Source of the DNA: Edaphobacter lichenicola | GTDB taxonomy: Bacteria > Acidobacteriota > Terriglobia > Terriglobales > Acidobacteriaceae | NCBI RefSeq assembly: GCF_014201315.1 | Contig: NZ_JACHDY010000007.1 | Coordinates: 124,001-188,000 of the forward strand | Reading direction: 5' to 3' | DNA: 64,000 bases | Shown: piece by piece, positions 18,701 through 26,811 of the stretch | How positions within the stretch are numbered: position 1 is the first letter of the stretch | Layout: each line of letters starts with the position of its first letter | Program-made: the position numbers and the translations under genes | Notes under the pieces: generated by a model | What the model saw: the letters and a program-made list of their open reading frames with translations, nothing else | Told to the model about the DNA's origin: nothing | Database searches by the model: none

Positions 18701-19224
18701 GTGGCGGCGGTGGGAGCCTGGCGGGAGCCGGTGACTAGGCCGAGGAGGTCAGAGTAGTTGCGGCTGACGAGCGGGAAGGCGGCGCTCTGATACTGGGTGA
18801 TGGTCTGGCCGCGCTGGCTGGTCTCGGTTTCGATTTGGAGGGCGACGTCGCTGACTTCGACGGTGGTCTGAGTGGAGCCTACCTGGAGCGAGAGGTCGAT
18901 GCGCTCTCGGACGCCAACGGAGATGGTGATGTTATTTGCTACCGCGTCCGAGAAGCCGGAAGATTTTGCAGAGATGGTGTAGACGCCGACGCGGAGGGAG
19001 GGGACTTCGTAGTCGCCTGAGGTGTTGGAGGTCGCCTTGGCGGTGATTCCTGTGGCGTTGTTGGTGATGGTTATGGATGCACCGGAAAGAGTGGCGCCAC
19101 TGGAGTCATGGATTGTTCCGACGAGGCTGCCGTTCTCGTACTGAGCTTGCAGATGGGAGCACAGGAAGAAGAATAGTATGGCCGCCACAAGGTTGGATAC
19201 AGAAGAAAATCTTTTTTTTCGCAT
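15703..19224 (-). CDS. Oar-like TonB-dependent receptor with carboxypeptidase-regulatory-like domain
   Basis: The 1173-residue outer membrane protein has a signal peptide (residues 1-28) and a carboxypeptidase-D-like beta-sandwich (about 32-120: GSLVGTIHDSSGATLSGASITI, SGDYEVPSLRVGVYTI). A plug domain follows (about 130-250, with NINGQRSMFNNFLLDGMDNN), then a long beta-barrel ending in FQFGLKILY with a terminal aromatic residue. This is the acidobacterial Oar/TonB receptor family, expanded in Terriglobia and thought to take up or display large substrates such as oligosaccharides or proteins; the ligand is unknown. No transport partner is adjacent. The upstream region 19225-19547 should hold its promoter. 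Confidence 0.9.
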   Translation of the reverse strand: MRKKRFSSVSNLVAAILFFFLCSHLQAQYENGSLVGTIHDSSGATLSGASITITNNATGITAKATSNTSGDYEVPSLRVGVYTISAKSSGFSDAVANNITISVGVRERIDLSLQVGSTQTTVEVSDVALQIETETSQRGQTITQYQSAAFPLVSRNYSDLLGLVTGSRQAPTAATTSSISSLVRAGAYNINGQRSMFNNFLLDGMDNNAYGESNQGFDNQIIAIPPDSVAQFQIVTNNESAEYGRSSGATINVASASGTNRFHATVYEFIRNTDLNAAGYFKPTLVGTSGNVVPFKKPTFNRNQFGVNFGGPILKDKLFYFVDYEGFRQVLKPLSVNTVPTTNELNGKLVVDVQNPITGVVYPKGTVIPAAAINPVSQQIIGFFKQIPTQGTGLSTSGLAQDNYATQVPFTDNSDKGDLRLDYQQNPNSSWFLRVSDRKETGVNHPVFPLPLDGQTNGTIRVLDQQIALGYTHLIGANKVVDARLGLSRTKAGKYSLSIGDNAISIPGLPSDPTVAGGLPSTSINGGFTSFGRQSTNPQWQNPALIDPKVNFTWIKGHHFLKFGYEYEHIWMAVNDNNPLYGSFSYSGGFSLCPSSTVNGIKVPTNPNGQSCADIKGAVADNYWADFLFGTTNNYSLANLFVAHLRQTLQSVYAQDDWKVDPKLTLNLGLRWEYGSPYSEQHNYISNFDPITQTVLTITPGAVAGNGITPVSPGGTYGKTLVNPDLNDFAPRLGFAYAATPRTSIRGGYGTSYVHYTRAGSGDILAINAPQAQFVSVTQKTPSTANHCPVGGASASCYVTTDQGFPTGIATTFNPATDNITYVPKNTRDSYVQSYFLSVQQELAKNTLLDIAYVGNHGSKLQGFLNANQKNPANNFARPYANWPSDITAALNEFYSHYDALQVRYEQRFVAGLTLLNSFTWSHSLDNASASLEGNSPSPQDANNISADYGQSDYNLPISNVTSLVYDLPFGHGRHFMNTANGFTDTVLGGWQISAINTMQAGTAYNIGYSPNSANAVSPQIAATYRGANEYRPNVVAGQPAIKKTKLSNGFIQYINLAAYTLPETKDGSGNLVSPFGNASRNPGRSPAFYQTDVALNKTFNTPLESLRVQFRAESYNLFNHTNFYIPGSGLSGTLSTAATSTAPASLNNPTSGGQITSTFEPRIFQFGLKILY

Positions 19225-19547
19225 ATCCCTAAGCTACAGGGCTGGCGATTAACCTCCGATCAAAGAGGTATGAACGGGGGATTACGGGCTAAGTATTATT
19301 GGGGGTTATCAATGAATGTTTAATAGCTTTCCGGCGCCGGATTGTCAAAACAGACTGATTCTAACTACCGAATATCACCCTCACCCAACGCTTACGCCGA
19401 CACCTATGTCTTGCAAACTCTCGCGTAGGCTCAGCCACGATGGGTTTAGTCATAGCGAAATGTATGGACTCGACGGCGATTTCGCTCCTGTCGGACGGGT
19501 GTCCTCGGCGTCGCCGTCGCAACACCGAGGGTTTGTCATACTCCTCT
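19225..19547. other. Intergenic region upstream of the TonB receptor
   Basis: About 320 bases between the excisionase-like gene and the receptor start, both on the minus strand. I see no gene. The part next to the receptor is AT-rich (around 19285-19325) and is the likely promoter zone. Confidence 0.45.
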
Positions 19548-19751
19548 CTACCTAGTCCAGCCCGCCTTGATCGCCGTGTCTACTTCGGACAGCTTGAAGC
19601 GGTGATAGTTGCGCTTGCCATTACGAATCGGGTGCGAGGGGATGCGGCCTTCGTTGACGCGCCTGGTGACGGTGTTGAGGCTGAAGCCGATGTGATCGCA
19701 GACTGCTTTGATGTCGACCCACCTCTCAGGGGCGGATACTTGGTTGGACAA
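19548..19751 (-). CDS. Excisionase-like helix-turn-helix protein
   Basis: The 67-residue protein is a winged helix of the MerR/AlpA/excisionase type: WVDIKAVCDHIGFSLNTVTRRVNEGRIPSH followed by a basic wing (NGKRNYHRFKLSEVDTAIKAG). Such proteins are directionality factors of integrative elements or small phage-type regulators. The only in-frame start is TTG 19751, without a good ribosome site, so the start is uncertain. It lies 80 bases downstream of the 3' end of tRNA-Ser on the same strand, a usual place for integrated elements, but no integrase is present, so it may be a remnant. Confidence 0.65.
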   Translation of the reverse strand: MSNQVSAPERWVDIKAVCDHIGFSLNTVTRRVNEGRIPSHPIRNGKRNYHRFKLSEVDTAIKAGWTR

Positions 19752-19830
19752 GCCAAAAGAACATAATCCAGCATTTGCCGGGGTTGTTGCGGTTCATCTG
19801 GATGTCTTTGGAACTCCTGGAGCTAGAGGG

Positions 19831-19920
19831 TGGCGGAAGAGGAGGGATTCGAACCCCCGATACCCTTTCAGGTACGCCAGTTTTCAAGACTGGAGCCATC
19901 AACCACTCGGCCACTCTTCC
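19831..19920 (-). tRNA. tRNA-Ser (anticodon UGA)
   Basis: On the minus strand the gene begins GGAAGAG and ends CTCTTCC, then G and an encoded CCA. The anticodon stem CCAGT/ACTGG encloses CTTGAAA, giving anticodon TGA. A long variable arm (GCGTACCTGAAAGGGTATC) marks it as class II, as expected for serine. The T arm has GGTTCGAATCC. Confidence 0.95.
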
Positions 19921-20055
19921 CTGTCTGAAGTTTAGTACGCAGCGAGCCATTGCGCAAAAAAAGATGATCGCCACCCGCCCCAAACGTTATAGGGCAACGG
20001 GCGGATTCATCGGCGATCTGTGGAATCTATACTCTTGATAGCCGCGGCACAACGC

Positions 20056-21759
20056 ATGAAACATAGCGTAGTACAAGAAAGTGACAGGCAACACTTGTCG
20101 AACCCAATCAAGGATCATGAACCGGAATCGTCGTCCACCTCCTTGCCTCATGATGACTCGTCGCATGAGGAATCAGAGGCCAGGCCTGCATGGCCGGAGC
20201 GCACACTCGTGTGGCTACTGGGGATTTATGGCGCAATTGGGCTGAGTTTTCTGGCGATTGTGCCAAAATATTTTCTTCCTGCAGAAGATGCGATGATCTT
20301 GTTTGCTTACAGCAGAAACCTTGCGCTGCATGGCGTCATTACTTTTTTTGCTGGCGGACCGCGCACAGAGGGAGCGACGGATTTTGCGTGGATGGCACTC
20401 GTTGCTGGGGCCATGAGGGTTGGCCTCGATCCGTACTGGTTCTCGGCTATGGTCAATGTGGGATCGCTGCTGGGACTGGCTGTGGTTTTGCTGCGGATGG
20501 CGCGGATTCGGATCTCAACGCTCCGTGTGCTTACGATCGCGGGATCGGTGGCGCTGTTCCCACAGATCTTCGCGGCAGCGGCGGGGTTCGCGGTTCTTCC
20601 GGATGCTTTGCTGCTTGCGACGGTGACTCTGCTGGTGATTGAGCGCCGAGTGGCCTGGGCCTCCCTTGGCGCGCTGGTTTTCTGCCTGTTCAGGCCGGAT
20701 GGAGTGGTCTTTGTGCTGCCTCTGTTGGCTTATGCGGTGGTCTCTTCGAAGGAGAAGAGGGTAGAGCTGGGGAGAGTGGCGGCATTTTTTCTGGTGCCGG
20801 GGATAGCGTATTTCGCGTGGAGAGTGCATTACTTTGGTGAACTTTTTCCGCTTCCGTTCCTCGTGAAGTCGGATGCGCGGCGCGTGCTGGGGCTGGTTGT
20901 CGCTCATTCGATGCAGCAGAGTCTCAAGTATCTGCTGTTCGACGCGGCGGTGCTGATGCCGGGGATTTTGCTTCGCGGATTGCGACCAAAATATCTGTTT
21001 GTGAGTCTGATCGCGGCGCCGACGGCGTTCTATTGGATGATGCGGCTGGATCAGAATATCGGCGACCGCTTCTTCTACTATTTGCCGCTTGCTGCCGCTA
21101 TTTTACTCGCGATCCATTGGGAGCAGACAACATTTTCGTCGCGCAGGACGGTGTTGGGTGTTGGCTTCGTTGCGTGGCTGTTTTTGATCGCGATGCCGTT
21201 CTACCGCGAGCTTCGTACCTTTCGGGATATGCAGTTCCACGAGGCGAAGGGCGTCGCCCAGGAGCTGAGCGCTACGCCGGAACATGGCTCCATGGTTACA
21301 ACGGAGGCTGGATTTCTGCCCTACTATTCGGGGTGGACGACGTATGATCCGTGGGGCCTGAATACGCCAGAGTTTGCCCATCGCTTTGTACAACCTGAGG
21401 ATGTCGAGCGTCTACGCGCTGATGTGATTGTGGTGCATCCGGATCAGCCGGAGAGCTGCCTGATCCAACCCGGATGGCAGACACAGTACGCAGGCCGGAC
21501 ATGGCCAAACCTGAGTCGAAACCTGGTGATTGGCGTTAAAGCATCGCGGTATGAGTTGTGGTTGGTCTCTTACGGGTCGGAGTTTTATCGGCAGCGAAGA
21601 GGCTGGCGTTACGGGGAAGGCGATCGTGAGTGCTGGTTTTTGCTGAGAGATTCACCGCACTACTCCGGCATCGCAGAGGCACTTGGCCGACACCATGGAG
21701 TTGGCCCGCCTGAGTCGATTCGTCTCGAGCGGGAGCACGCGCTGCACGCAGCCCAATAG
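20056..21759 (+). CDS. Polytopic membrane protein, GT-C glycosyltransferase-like
   Basis: The 567-residue protein has a hydrophilic N-terminus (about 45 residues), then about ten membrane helices between residues 50 and 380, and a soluble C-terminal domain of about 170 residues. The first exo-loop carries acidic residues after helix 1 (YFLPAEDAMILFAYSRNLALHG), the usual place of the catalytic Asp/Glu in GT-C enzymes that use polyprenyl-phosphate sugars. The C-terminal part (VTTEAGFLPYYSGWTTYDPWGLN) resembles that of bacterial arabinosyl- or mannosyltransferase-like proteins. ATG 20056 lacks a clear ribosome site. Substrate unknown; a cell-envelope role is inferred. Confidence 0.65.
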   Translation: MKHSVVQESDRQHLSNPIKDHEPESSSTSLPHDDSSHEESEARPAWPERTLVWLLGIYGAIGLSFLAIVPKYFLPAEDAMILFAYSRNLALHGVITFFAGGPRTEGATDFAWMALVAGAMRVGLDPYWFSAMVNVGSLLGLAVVLLRMARIRISTLRVLTIAGSVALFPQIFAAAAGFAVLPDALLLATVTLLVIERRVAWASLGALVFCLFRPDGVVFVLPLLAYAVVSSKEKRVELGRVAAFFLVPGIAYFAWRVHYFGELFPLPFLVKSDARRVLGLVVAHSMQQSLKYLLFDAAVLMPGILLRGLRPKYLFVSLIAAPTAFYWMMRLDQNIGDRFFYYLPLAAAILLAIHWEQTTFSSRRTVLGVGFVAWLFLIAMPFYRELRTFRDMQFHEAKGVAQELSATPEHGSMVTTEAGFLPYYSGWTTYDPWGLNTPEFAHRFVQPEDVERLRADVIVVHPDQPESCLIQPGWQTQYAGRTWPNLSRNLVIGVKASRYELWLVSYGSEFYRQRRGWRYGEGDRECWFLLRDSPHYSGIAEALGRHHGVGPPESIRLEREHALHAAQ

Positions 21760-21894
21760 CTGCTGTCGCCGAGAGTACGCACACCCTGTTTTGGCACGCT
21801 TCGGTTACCTCCGTTGACCTGCACGCAGCGTCTATTTACGAGTTTCCGATCGAGGCCGATAGAGTAGCCAGGATTGTTTCCCTGGGAGTCTTCC

Positions 21895-22023
21895 TTGCCT
21901 TCGCTGAACTATCAACTGAAGCCGCGCCCGCGGATTGGGAATCAGATATTTTATGCCCTGGTTCTACTACAACTGGGAATCTCGATCGGCGGTCTGCTTG
22001 GTACGAACTCGATGCGGAGCTAG
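21895..22023 (+). other. Cut-off N-terminus of the GGDEF/EAL gene
   Basis: In the same frame as the downstream GGDEF/EAL protein, TTG 21895 has GGGAG about 6 bases upstream. It encodes about 42 residues with a basic start (LKPRPRIGNQ) and one good membrane helix (IFYALVLLQLGISIGGLLG), then an in-frame TAG at 22021-22023. This is the missing first transmembrane segment of the sensor protein that continues after the stop. Confidence 0.65.
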
Positions 22024-22038
22024 GAGTCAACCGTTCTG

Positions 22039-24447
22039 GTGCAGAGGGCTGCGCTGACGTCGTACCGGGCTCAATTGGACAGGCTGCAAACGCAGTTGGG
22101 AGGAGCGCGAGGTGAAGCCCCCGGCACCGACGCGCTGCGCCGCATGGCAGCGACGCTCGCGTCTTCTCTGCGCAAACTTGGGGATGCTGCCCCCGCAGGC
22201 GTCGAGACGAACTCGTCCATCATTTCACATCAGGCAGAGGCATTCCGGCTATTGTCGGCATCACCTGTCGTCGATGCGAGATGGATCGCTGACTACGATC
22301 AGGCGCTGGAGGGGACGGCTCATTTGCTAGAACAGGACCGAGCCTCCGCGAATGCGACGGAGGCAGCGTTTCTGAGGCAGGCCCAGAAAAATCATAGGAT
22401 CAGGCTTTGGGTGGAGCGGATGGACGCAGCGACACCACTGCTTCTATTGAGCACCATCCTATGCATGGGCTGGCTGAAACGGGAGATGCGCCTCCAGGTC
22501 TCGCATCGCGTGAAGATCGAGATGGAGCTTCGACAGGAGAGAAGTTCTTTGGAGAACCGTATTGAGGCCCGTACCGCAGAGCTGCAGTCCGAGGTCAAGG
22601 AACGGATGCGGGTGGAGCAGTTGAACCGGGGACGAAACCAGATGCTCGAAATGCTCGCGCAGGACGAGCCCACGGAGGAGATCTTCCGCGTTCTGGTGGA
22701 GGTGCTTGCAAGACATCGCTCGATCTGGGCCTGCGCGCTTCACCTTCTCGAGGGAGGAGCATTGCATCTGAAGGCTTCTGCGGATGTTCCGGAAAAGCTC
22801 ATTCGGAATCTGCAGCAACTCTCGGCCGGAATGGCAGGCGTGCCCGAGTTGGAAGCGTTGGGCCAGAGCCAAGCGCTGATACTCGCTGACCTGGCCGCAG
22901 AACGCAGACCATGGACCGAACTTTTGCGCGCCAATGGGATTCAGTCGTTATGGTCGACTCCGTTCTTTGGGCCGGCGAAGAATCCACTGGGGACGCTCAC
23001 GGTCTATGCGCTGCTGCAATATCCACCATCTCCGGCAGATCTTGAGCTTCTGGAGACGCACAGCCAGATGGCGGCGATGGTGCTGGAACGATGCCGCTTG
23101 CAGGAGGAGTTGCGGCGGCATGCTTACCACGACAGTTTGACCGCGCTGCCAAATCGTCTGCTAGGGCAAGAGAGGCTGGCGACTGCGATTCGCCGGGCCA
23201 AACGAAACGGCGAATCGATTGCAGTGCTTTGGATTGACCTGAATAAATTTAAACAGATTAATGATATGCATGGGCATGCGGCTGGAGACTCGGTTCTTCG
23301 ACAGATTGCCGAACGTCTTTCGAAGCGTCTGCGCGAGAGCGATACCGTCGCTCGGATGGGTGGAGATGAATTTGTGGCCGTTCTTGAAGGCATTCCGGGG
23401 CGAGCCGACGCACAGGGGGTGGCCGGGGCTTTGCTCGAAACTCTGAAGCTGCCAGTTGAATTTGAGGATCTGCAGTTGAGCGTCACGGCGAGCATCGGGA
23501 TCTCTCTGTTTCCCGAAGATGGCGACTCAGCCGACGAGCTGGAGCGAAATGCTGACCTGGCGATGTACGAGGCGAAGTTCGGCAATCACGGAACGCATGC
23601 GTTTACCCCGATACTGAACCAGGCTCTGAGCGCCCGTCGTGAACTAGAGGGAGAGATGGCCTCTGCGCTGGAGCATGGCGGCTTTGAGTTGCACTACCAA
23701 CCGCAGTGCGACCGCGAGGGCCGTGTTGCTGGGTTTGAAGCTTTGCTGCGATTTACTCATCCAACTCTCGGCGTGGTGCCACCCTCTCGCCTGATACCGA
23801 TAGCGGAGGAGAGCCAGATGATTATTCCGCTCGGCACCTGGGTGCTCCGCGAGGCGTGCCGGCAGAATCGTCAATGGCAGCTTGAGGGCCATCCTCCTGT
23901 GCGGGTTGCGGTGAATATCTCTTCGATGCAGTTCGCTCGCGAGGACTTCGCCGATCGAGTCGCAGAGGTTCTCGAGGAGACGGGGCTGTCCCCTGTGTTT
24001 CTGGAGCTCGAGCTAACAGAGAGCGTGGTGGTTAAAGACTTCGCTGAATCGACGCAGCAGTTGCAGAGGCTCAAGCGACTCGGCGTCAGTATCGCGATCG
24101 ACGACTTCGGCACAGGCTACTCTTCTCTGAACTATCTGAATAGACTGCCGATCGATCGGCTGAAGATCGACCGCTCTTTTATCCAGGTGCTGCATGAACC
24201 GAACAGCACTCTGCCAATCCTTGAGGCCATCATCTCCATGGCGAAGAATATGGAGCTGGGGGTCGTGGGGGAAGGAGTGGAGACGGAGGAGCAAAGGTCG
24301 ATGCTTTGTTTGAAGGGATGCGATCTCCTACAGGGATATCTCTTTTCACGGCCGGTTCAGGCCAATCGCGCAGCAGCCCTGTTGCAGGCCGAAACCCTGT
24401 ACGCATCCGCAGAGCAGGAAGATGAGCGGATTGTCACTGTGGGTTGA
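22039..24447 (+). CDS. GAF-GGDEF-EAL protein (cyclic di-GMP turnover), N-terminus interrupted
   Basis: The 802-residue reading has a helical sensor segment (about 1-120), a membrane helix (TPLLLLSTILCMGWL, about 134-150), a coiled coil, a GAF domain (about 200-345), a GGDEF domain (about 355-515) and an EAL domain (about 535-785). The diguanylate cyclase site reads MGGDEF and the inhibitory site upstream (R..D) is not clear. The EAL motif is present as FEALLRF, with DDFGTGYSSLNYL and LKIDRSF, so both activities look possible. GTG 22039 is 12 bases after an AGGAG. The natural protein probably began at TTG 21895, but an amber codon intervenes, so only a form lacking the first helix may be made. 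Confidence 0.8.
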   Translation: MQRAALTSYRAQLDRLQTQLGGARGEAPGTDALRRMAATLASSLRKLGDAAPAGVETNSSIISHQAEAFRLLSASPVVDARWIADYDQALEGTAHLLEQDRASANATEAAFLRQAQKNHRIRLWVERMDAATPLLLLSTILCMGWLKREMRLQVSHRVKIEMELRQERSSLENRIEARTAELQSEVKERMRVEQLNRGRNQMLEMLAQDEPTEEIFRVLVEVLARHRSIWACALHLLEGGALHLKASADVPEKLIRNLQQLSAGMAGVPELEALGQSQALILADLAAERRPWTELLRANGIQSLWSTPFFGPAKNPLGTLTVYALLQYPPSPADLELLETHSQMAAMVLERCRLQEELRRHAYHDSLTALPNRLLGQERLATAIRRAKRNGESIAVLWIDLNKFKQINDMHGHAAGDSVLRQIAERLSKRLRESDTVARMGGDEFVAVLEGIPGRADAQGVAGALLETLKLPVEFEDLQLSVTASIGISLFPEDGDSADELERNADLAMYEAKFGNHGTHAFTPILNQALSARRELEGEMASALEHGGFELHYQPQCDREGRVAGFEALLRFTHPTLGVVPPSRLIPIAEESQMIIPLGTWVLREACRQNRQWQLEGHPPVRVAVNISSMQFAREDFADRVAEVLEETGLSPVFLELELTESVVVKDFAESTQQLQRLKRLGVSIAIDDFGTGYSSLNYLNRLPIDRLKIDRSFIQVLHEPNSTLPILEAIISMAKNMELGVVGEGVETEEQRSMLCLKGCDLLQGYLFSRPVQANRAAALLQAETLYASAEQEDERIVTVG

Positions 24448-24580
24448 GCAGAGAAGCGTGGGGAACGGCGCGTTGTCTGTCATCAGTTGTAGGAGGCCGA
24501 GACAAGCGGTTGCTTTAGAGGCCAGTTGGCTGAGGAAGTCGTCGTGGAAGGTTTCAATAATCTGCAATCTGCGTCTCTTG

Positions 24581-24608
24581 TACCCCCCTCCCACCCTGGG
24601 GGTATTTT
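24581..24608 (+). terminator. Intrinsic terminator after the GGDEF/EAL gene
   Basis: The stem TACCCCC/GGGGGTA with a 10-base loop is followed by TTTT. It lies about 135 bases after the stop codon, and no other gene ends nearby on this strand. The gap 24448-25003 otherwise contains the repeat at 24663-24862 and no gene. Confidence 0.5.
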
Positions 24609-24662
24609 GGGGGTAAGTGGATTGGATCCAATGGGTTGGCGGGAGGGGGTGTCGCTAAAGCA

Positions 24663-24862
24663 TTGCATTCATGTGGGTTGCTTCTAAAATATTTGTTTTG
24701 TGCAGGTTATGGGCGAAAGAGTATGCGTTTCGGCTTTTGCGACGTTGAACCTGATGTGCGTGGCCCTGGTGTGTTGTGGTCCTTTCGTGGTGCGTTGGTG
24801 GCGATTTGTGGTGAGTTAAATGCGAAGGGCTGCCACAGCTTTCGCCGCCGGCTGCCCTTGGG
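24663..24862 (+). repeat. 200-bp intergenic repeat, copy 1
   Basis: This block is a diverged direct copy of 26271-26470. Shared landmarks in order are a TGGGTTG box, CTAAAATATTTRTTTTGTGC, a GATGTGYGTGGCC box, a run of GTGGT words about 11 bases apart, GAGTTAAATGCGAAGGGCTG, and a final inverted repeat around CTGCCCTTGG. It carries no gene of its own. Confidence 0.8.
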
Positions 24863-25003
24863 TTGATCTCTTACTTTTAATTGTAACGAATTGGATATAA
24901 CTCATACGCCAACTTTGGCGAAGATTCTTTGAACTATTTTTGACTCTCACCCGGAGCTCGCGCAGGTTATGGACACAACCGAAGCTAGAGCCTGTTATGA
25001 ACT

Positions 25004-26167
25004 TTAGCCAGTGCAATGTGAAGTGCCCATGGATATGCGCTCGTATCGCGACAGTGCCCACAGAGAGAAGGACAGGGTGCAGACACTTAGATAGGCGAAG
25101 TTGTATCGTAGCTTTTCCGAGTGGAGGGCAAAGGTAACAACGAACGGCGCAAGCATCACGAAGCTGGTGATGCTGAAGGTGAGTAACAGACGCGGGAGAT
25201 TCATGCGCACAAAAAAGGTGGTGCAGGCCGCCATCACGGCGAGCAGCGGAAGGGTCCAGCGAGGATGAAGTGCGCTCGGGATGTACCGTAGCTTCACTGC
25301 ATTTTGGTCAAGCTGCTGCAGGAGATGCGTGAAGGTATGAGGAGCGAAGATCGGAAGAGTGACAGCGGCGGCGGCGATAAGAACGAGGACAAACAATGCG
25401 CCGGTGCGAGAGCGTGAAGTGCGTTGCAGTGTGAGCGCCAGCAATGGAATAAGAATAACCGCATAGATGATGCGTGAAGAGAGAGTGACTCCGAGAAAGA
25501 GCGCGGCAGCAATGCTGGCATAGAATGCGCGGTCAAGCGACCGAATGAAGAGTGCGACAGCGATTGTTAGATAGAAGAAGTTGGTGAGATAGTCGCCGCC
25601 CGAAGTGAAGTCGCTGAGATTTCCAGGTGCCAGCAGAAGAAACACTGCGAGGAAGAAGAGAGCGGTTGCGCGGTGGCGGAAGAAGCGAATCGCGAAGACG
25701 AAAAAGAGGGCGAGCCAAAGGAAGTTTTGCCAGGCAATGTGACCGAGCGCGAAGAAGGGTGCGGTTAGCAACATGGCTCCGGGCAGGGGGGTAGGCGGAT
25801 TGCCCAGGAAGGTATGGGTGTCATAAGGGTACTGGTGGTGGTGGACAGCATTGAGTTCTATGCGGAGAGCATCTTCTCGGTCAGAACCAACGTTGAGGGT
25901 GTGTTTCAGGGAGATGGGATAGAGTACTGAAAATGCTGCAGTGAGAATGAGGAATAGAAGCAGGAGCCAGCCGGCGCTGATCTGACGTTGTTGCTGGTTG
26001 AGTCGATCGAGCCAGTGCATTCCCTGAGCGATGAACAGAATACCGAGCAACATAGCCGCGGTGGCTTTGCCATAAGTCAGATACTTATAGATTGCAGCCC
26101 AGGAGATGAGCGTCCAAGCAGCGCAGATGCTGAAGATAAGCAGAAACCGATGGACGGATGGATTCAT
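25004..26167 (-). CDS. Polytopic membrane protein, possible GT-C glycosyltransferase
   Basis: The 387-residue protein has about ten transmembrane helices and little soluble sequence. After the second or third helix an extracytoplasmic loop contains an acidic and histidine-rich stretch (VGSDREDALRIELNAVHHHQYPYDTHTFLGNPPTPLPG). This resembles loop 1 of dolichol- or polyprenyl-phosphate-dependent glycosyltransferases (DUF2029-like), but I cannot name the family securely. It is flanked on both sides by copies of the 200-bp repeat. ATG 26167 has no obvious ribosome site. Confidence 0.6.
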   Translation of the reverse strand: MNPSVHRFLLIFSICAAWTLISWAAIYKYLTYGKATAAMLLGILFIAQGMHWLDRLNQQQRQISAGWLLLLFLILTAAFSVLYPISLKHTLNVGSDREDALRIELNAVHHHQYPYDTHTFLGNPPTPLPGAMLLTAPFFALGHIAWQNFLWLALFFVFAIRFFRHRATALFFLAVFLLLAPGNLSDFTSGGDYLTNFFYLTIAVALFIRSLDRAFYASIAAALFLGVTLSSRIIYAVILIPLLALTLQRTSRSRTGALFVLVLIAAAAVTLPIFAPHTFTHLLQQLDQNAVKLRYIPSALHPRWTLPLLAVMAACTTFFVRMNLPRLLLTFSITSFVMLAPFVVTFALHSEKLRYNFAYLSVCTLSFSLWALSRYERISMGTSHCTG

Positions 26168-26270
26168 CTTTTTGGGAACTATAGAGCGATCCCACCGTTA
26201 CAGTGTCTCGGGCATGTATCAGAAATGTCATTTTAGTGGGAACGACTCTATCACCTTGCCTCTGCGGTAT

Positions 26271-26470
26271 TGCATCCAGATGGGTTGCGCCTAAAATATT
26301 TATTTTGTGCGGGTTAGGGGCGTCGGCGTGGCGCATTTGGCCTTTTCGCGTCGTTAGAGCGATGTGTGTGGCCGTGGTGTGTTGTGGTCCTTTCGTGGTG
26401 CGTTGGTGGTGAGTTGTGGTGAGTTAAATGCGAAGGGCTGCCCAGCTTGCGCCACAGGCAGCCCTTGGCT
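26271..26470 (+). repeat. 200-bp intergenic repeat, copy 2
   Basis: This is the second copy of the block at 24663, in the same orientation, with the same order of landmarks. Its terminal inverted repeat is perfect here (AAGGGCTGCC and GGCAGCCCTT, about 26433-26467). The end of the block overlaps the beginning of a small His-rich reading frame at 26447. Confidence 0.8.
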
Positions 26471-26647
26471 GCAAAGCATCGCACCGAGGCAGCAGGTCAC
26501 CACATCAACGCAGCCAATAAGCACGATACTGGCAACGTGGATGAGGCGCACGAACACTCGCAGAAGGCCCATGAGTCATCGACGGCGGCGCATGGCAAAT
26601 CGACGGATGCGCATTCGAAGTCTGCGGCATCGTCCAGCAAGAAGTAG
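26447..26647 (+). CDS. Small His/Ala/Lys-rich protein, possibly N-terminally eroded
   Basis: The 66-residue reading has a repetitive composition (EAAGHHINAANKHD, EAHEHSQKAHESSTAAHGKSTDAHSKSAASSSKK). It resembles the end of short His/Ala-rich proteins found in many soil bacteria, whose function is unknown. Its first 12 or so codons come from the terminal hairpin of the 200-bp repeat, and the start would be TTG, so the original N-terminus may have been replaced by the repeat. A DUF892 stress-type gene follows downstream. Confidence 0.45.
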   Translation: MRHRQPLAAKHRTEAAGHHINAANKHDTGNVDEAHEHSQKAHESSTAAHGKSTDAHSKSAASSSKK

Positions 26648-26811
26648 TTCGGTAGCCAGAACGGATTTGAAGGGGCTGCGGTGATCCGTGACCCCTTTGA
26701 CATTTAAAGGTTTTGGCGGCCAACTTCCCGTGAGTAACGCATCTCTCACTAGTTGATTCTCAAGTGGCAGTAGGGCCGGGATCAAACTATAGATCGACAC
26801 AGGAGAGATAT

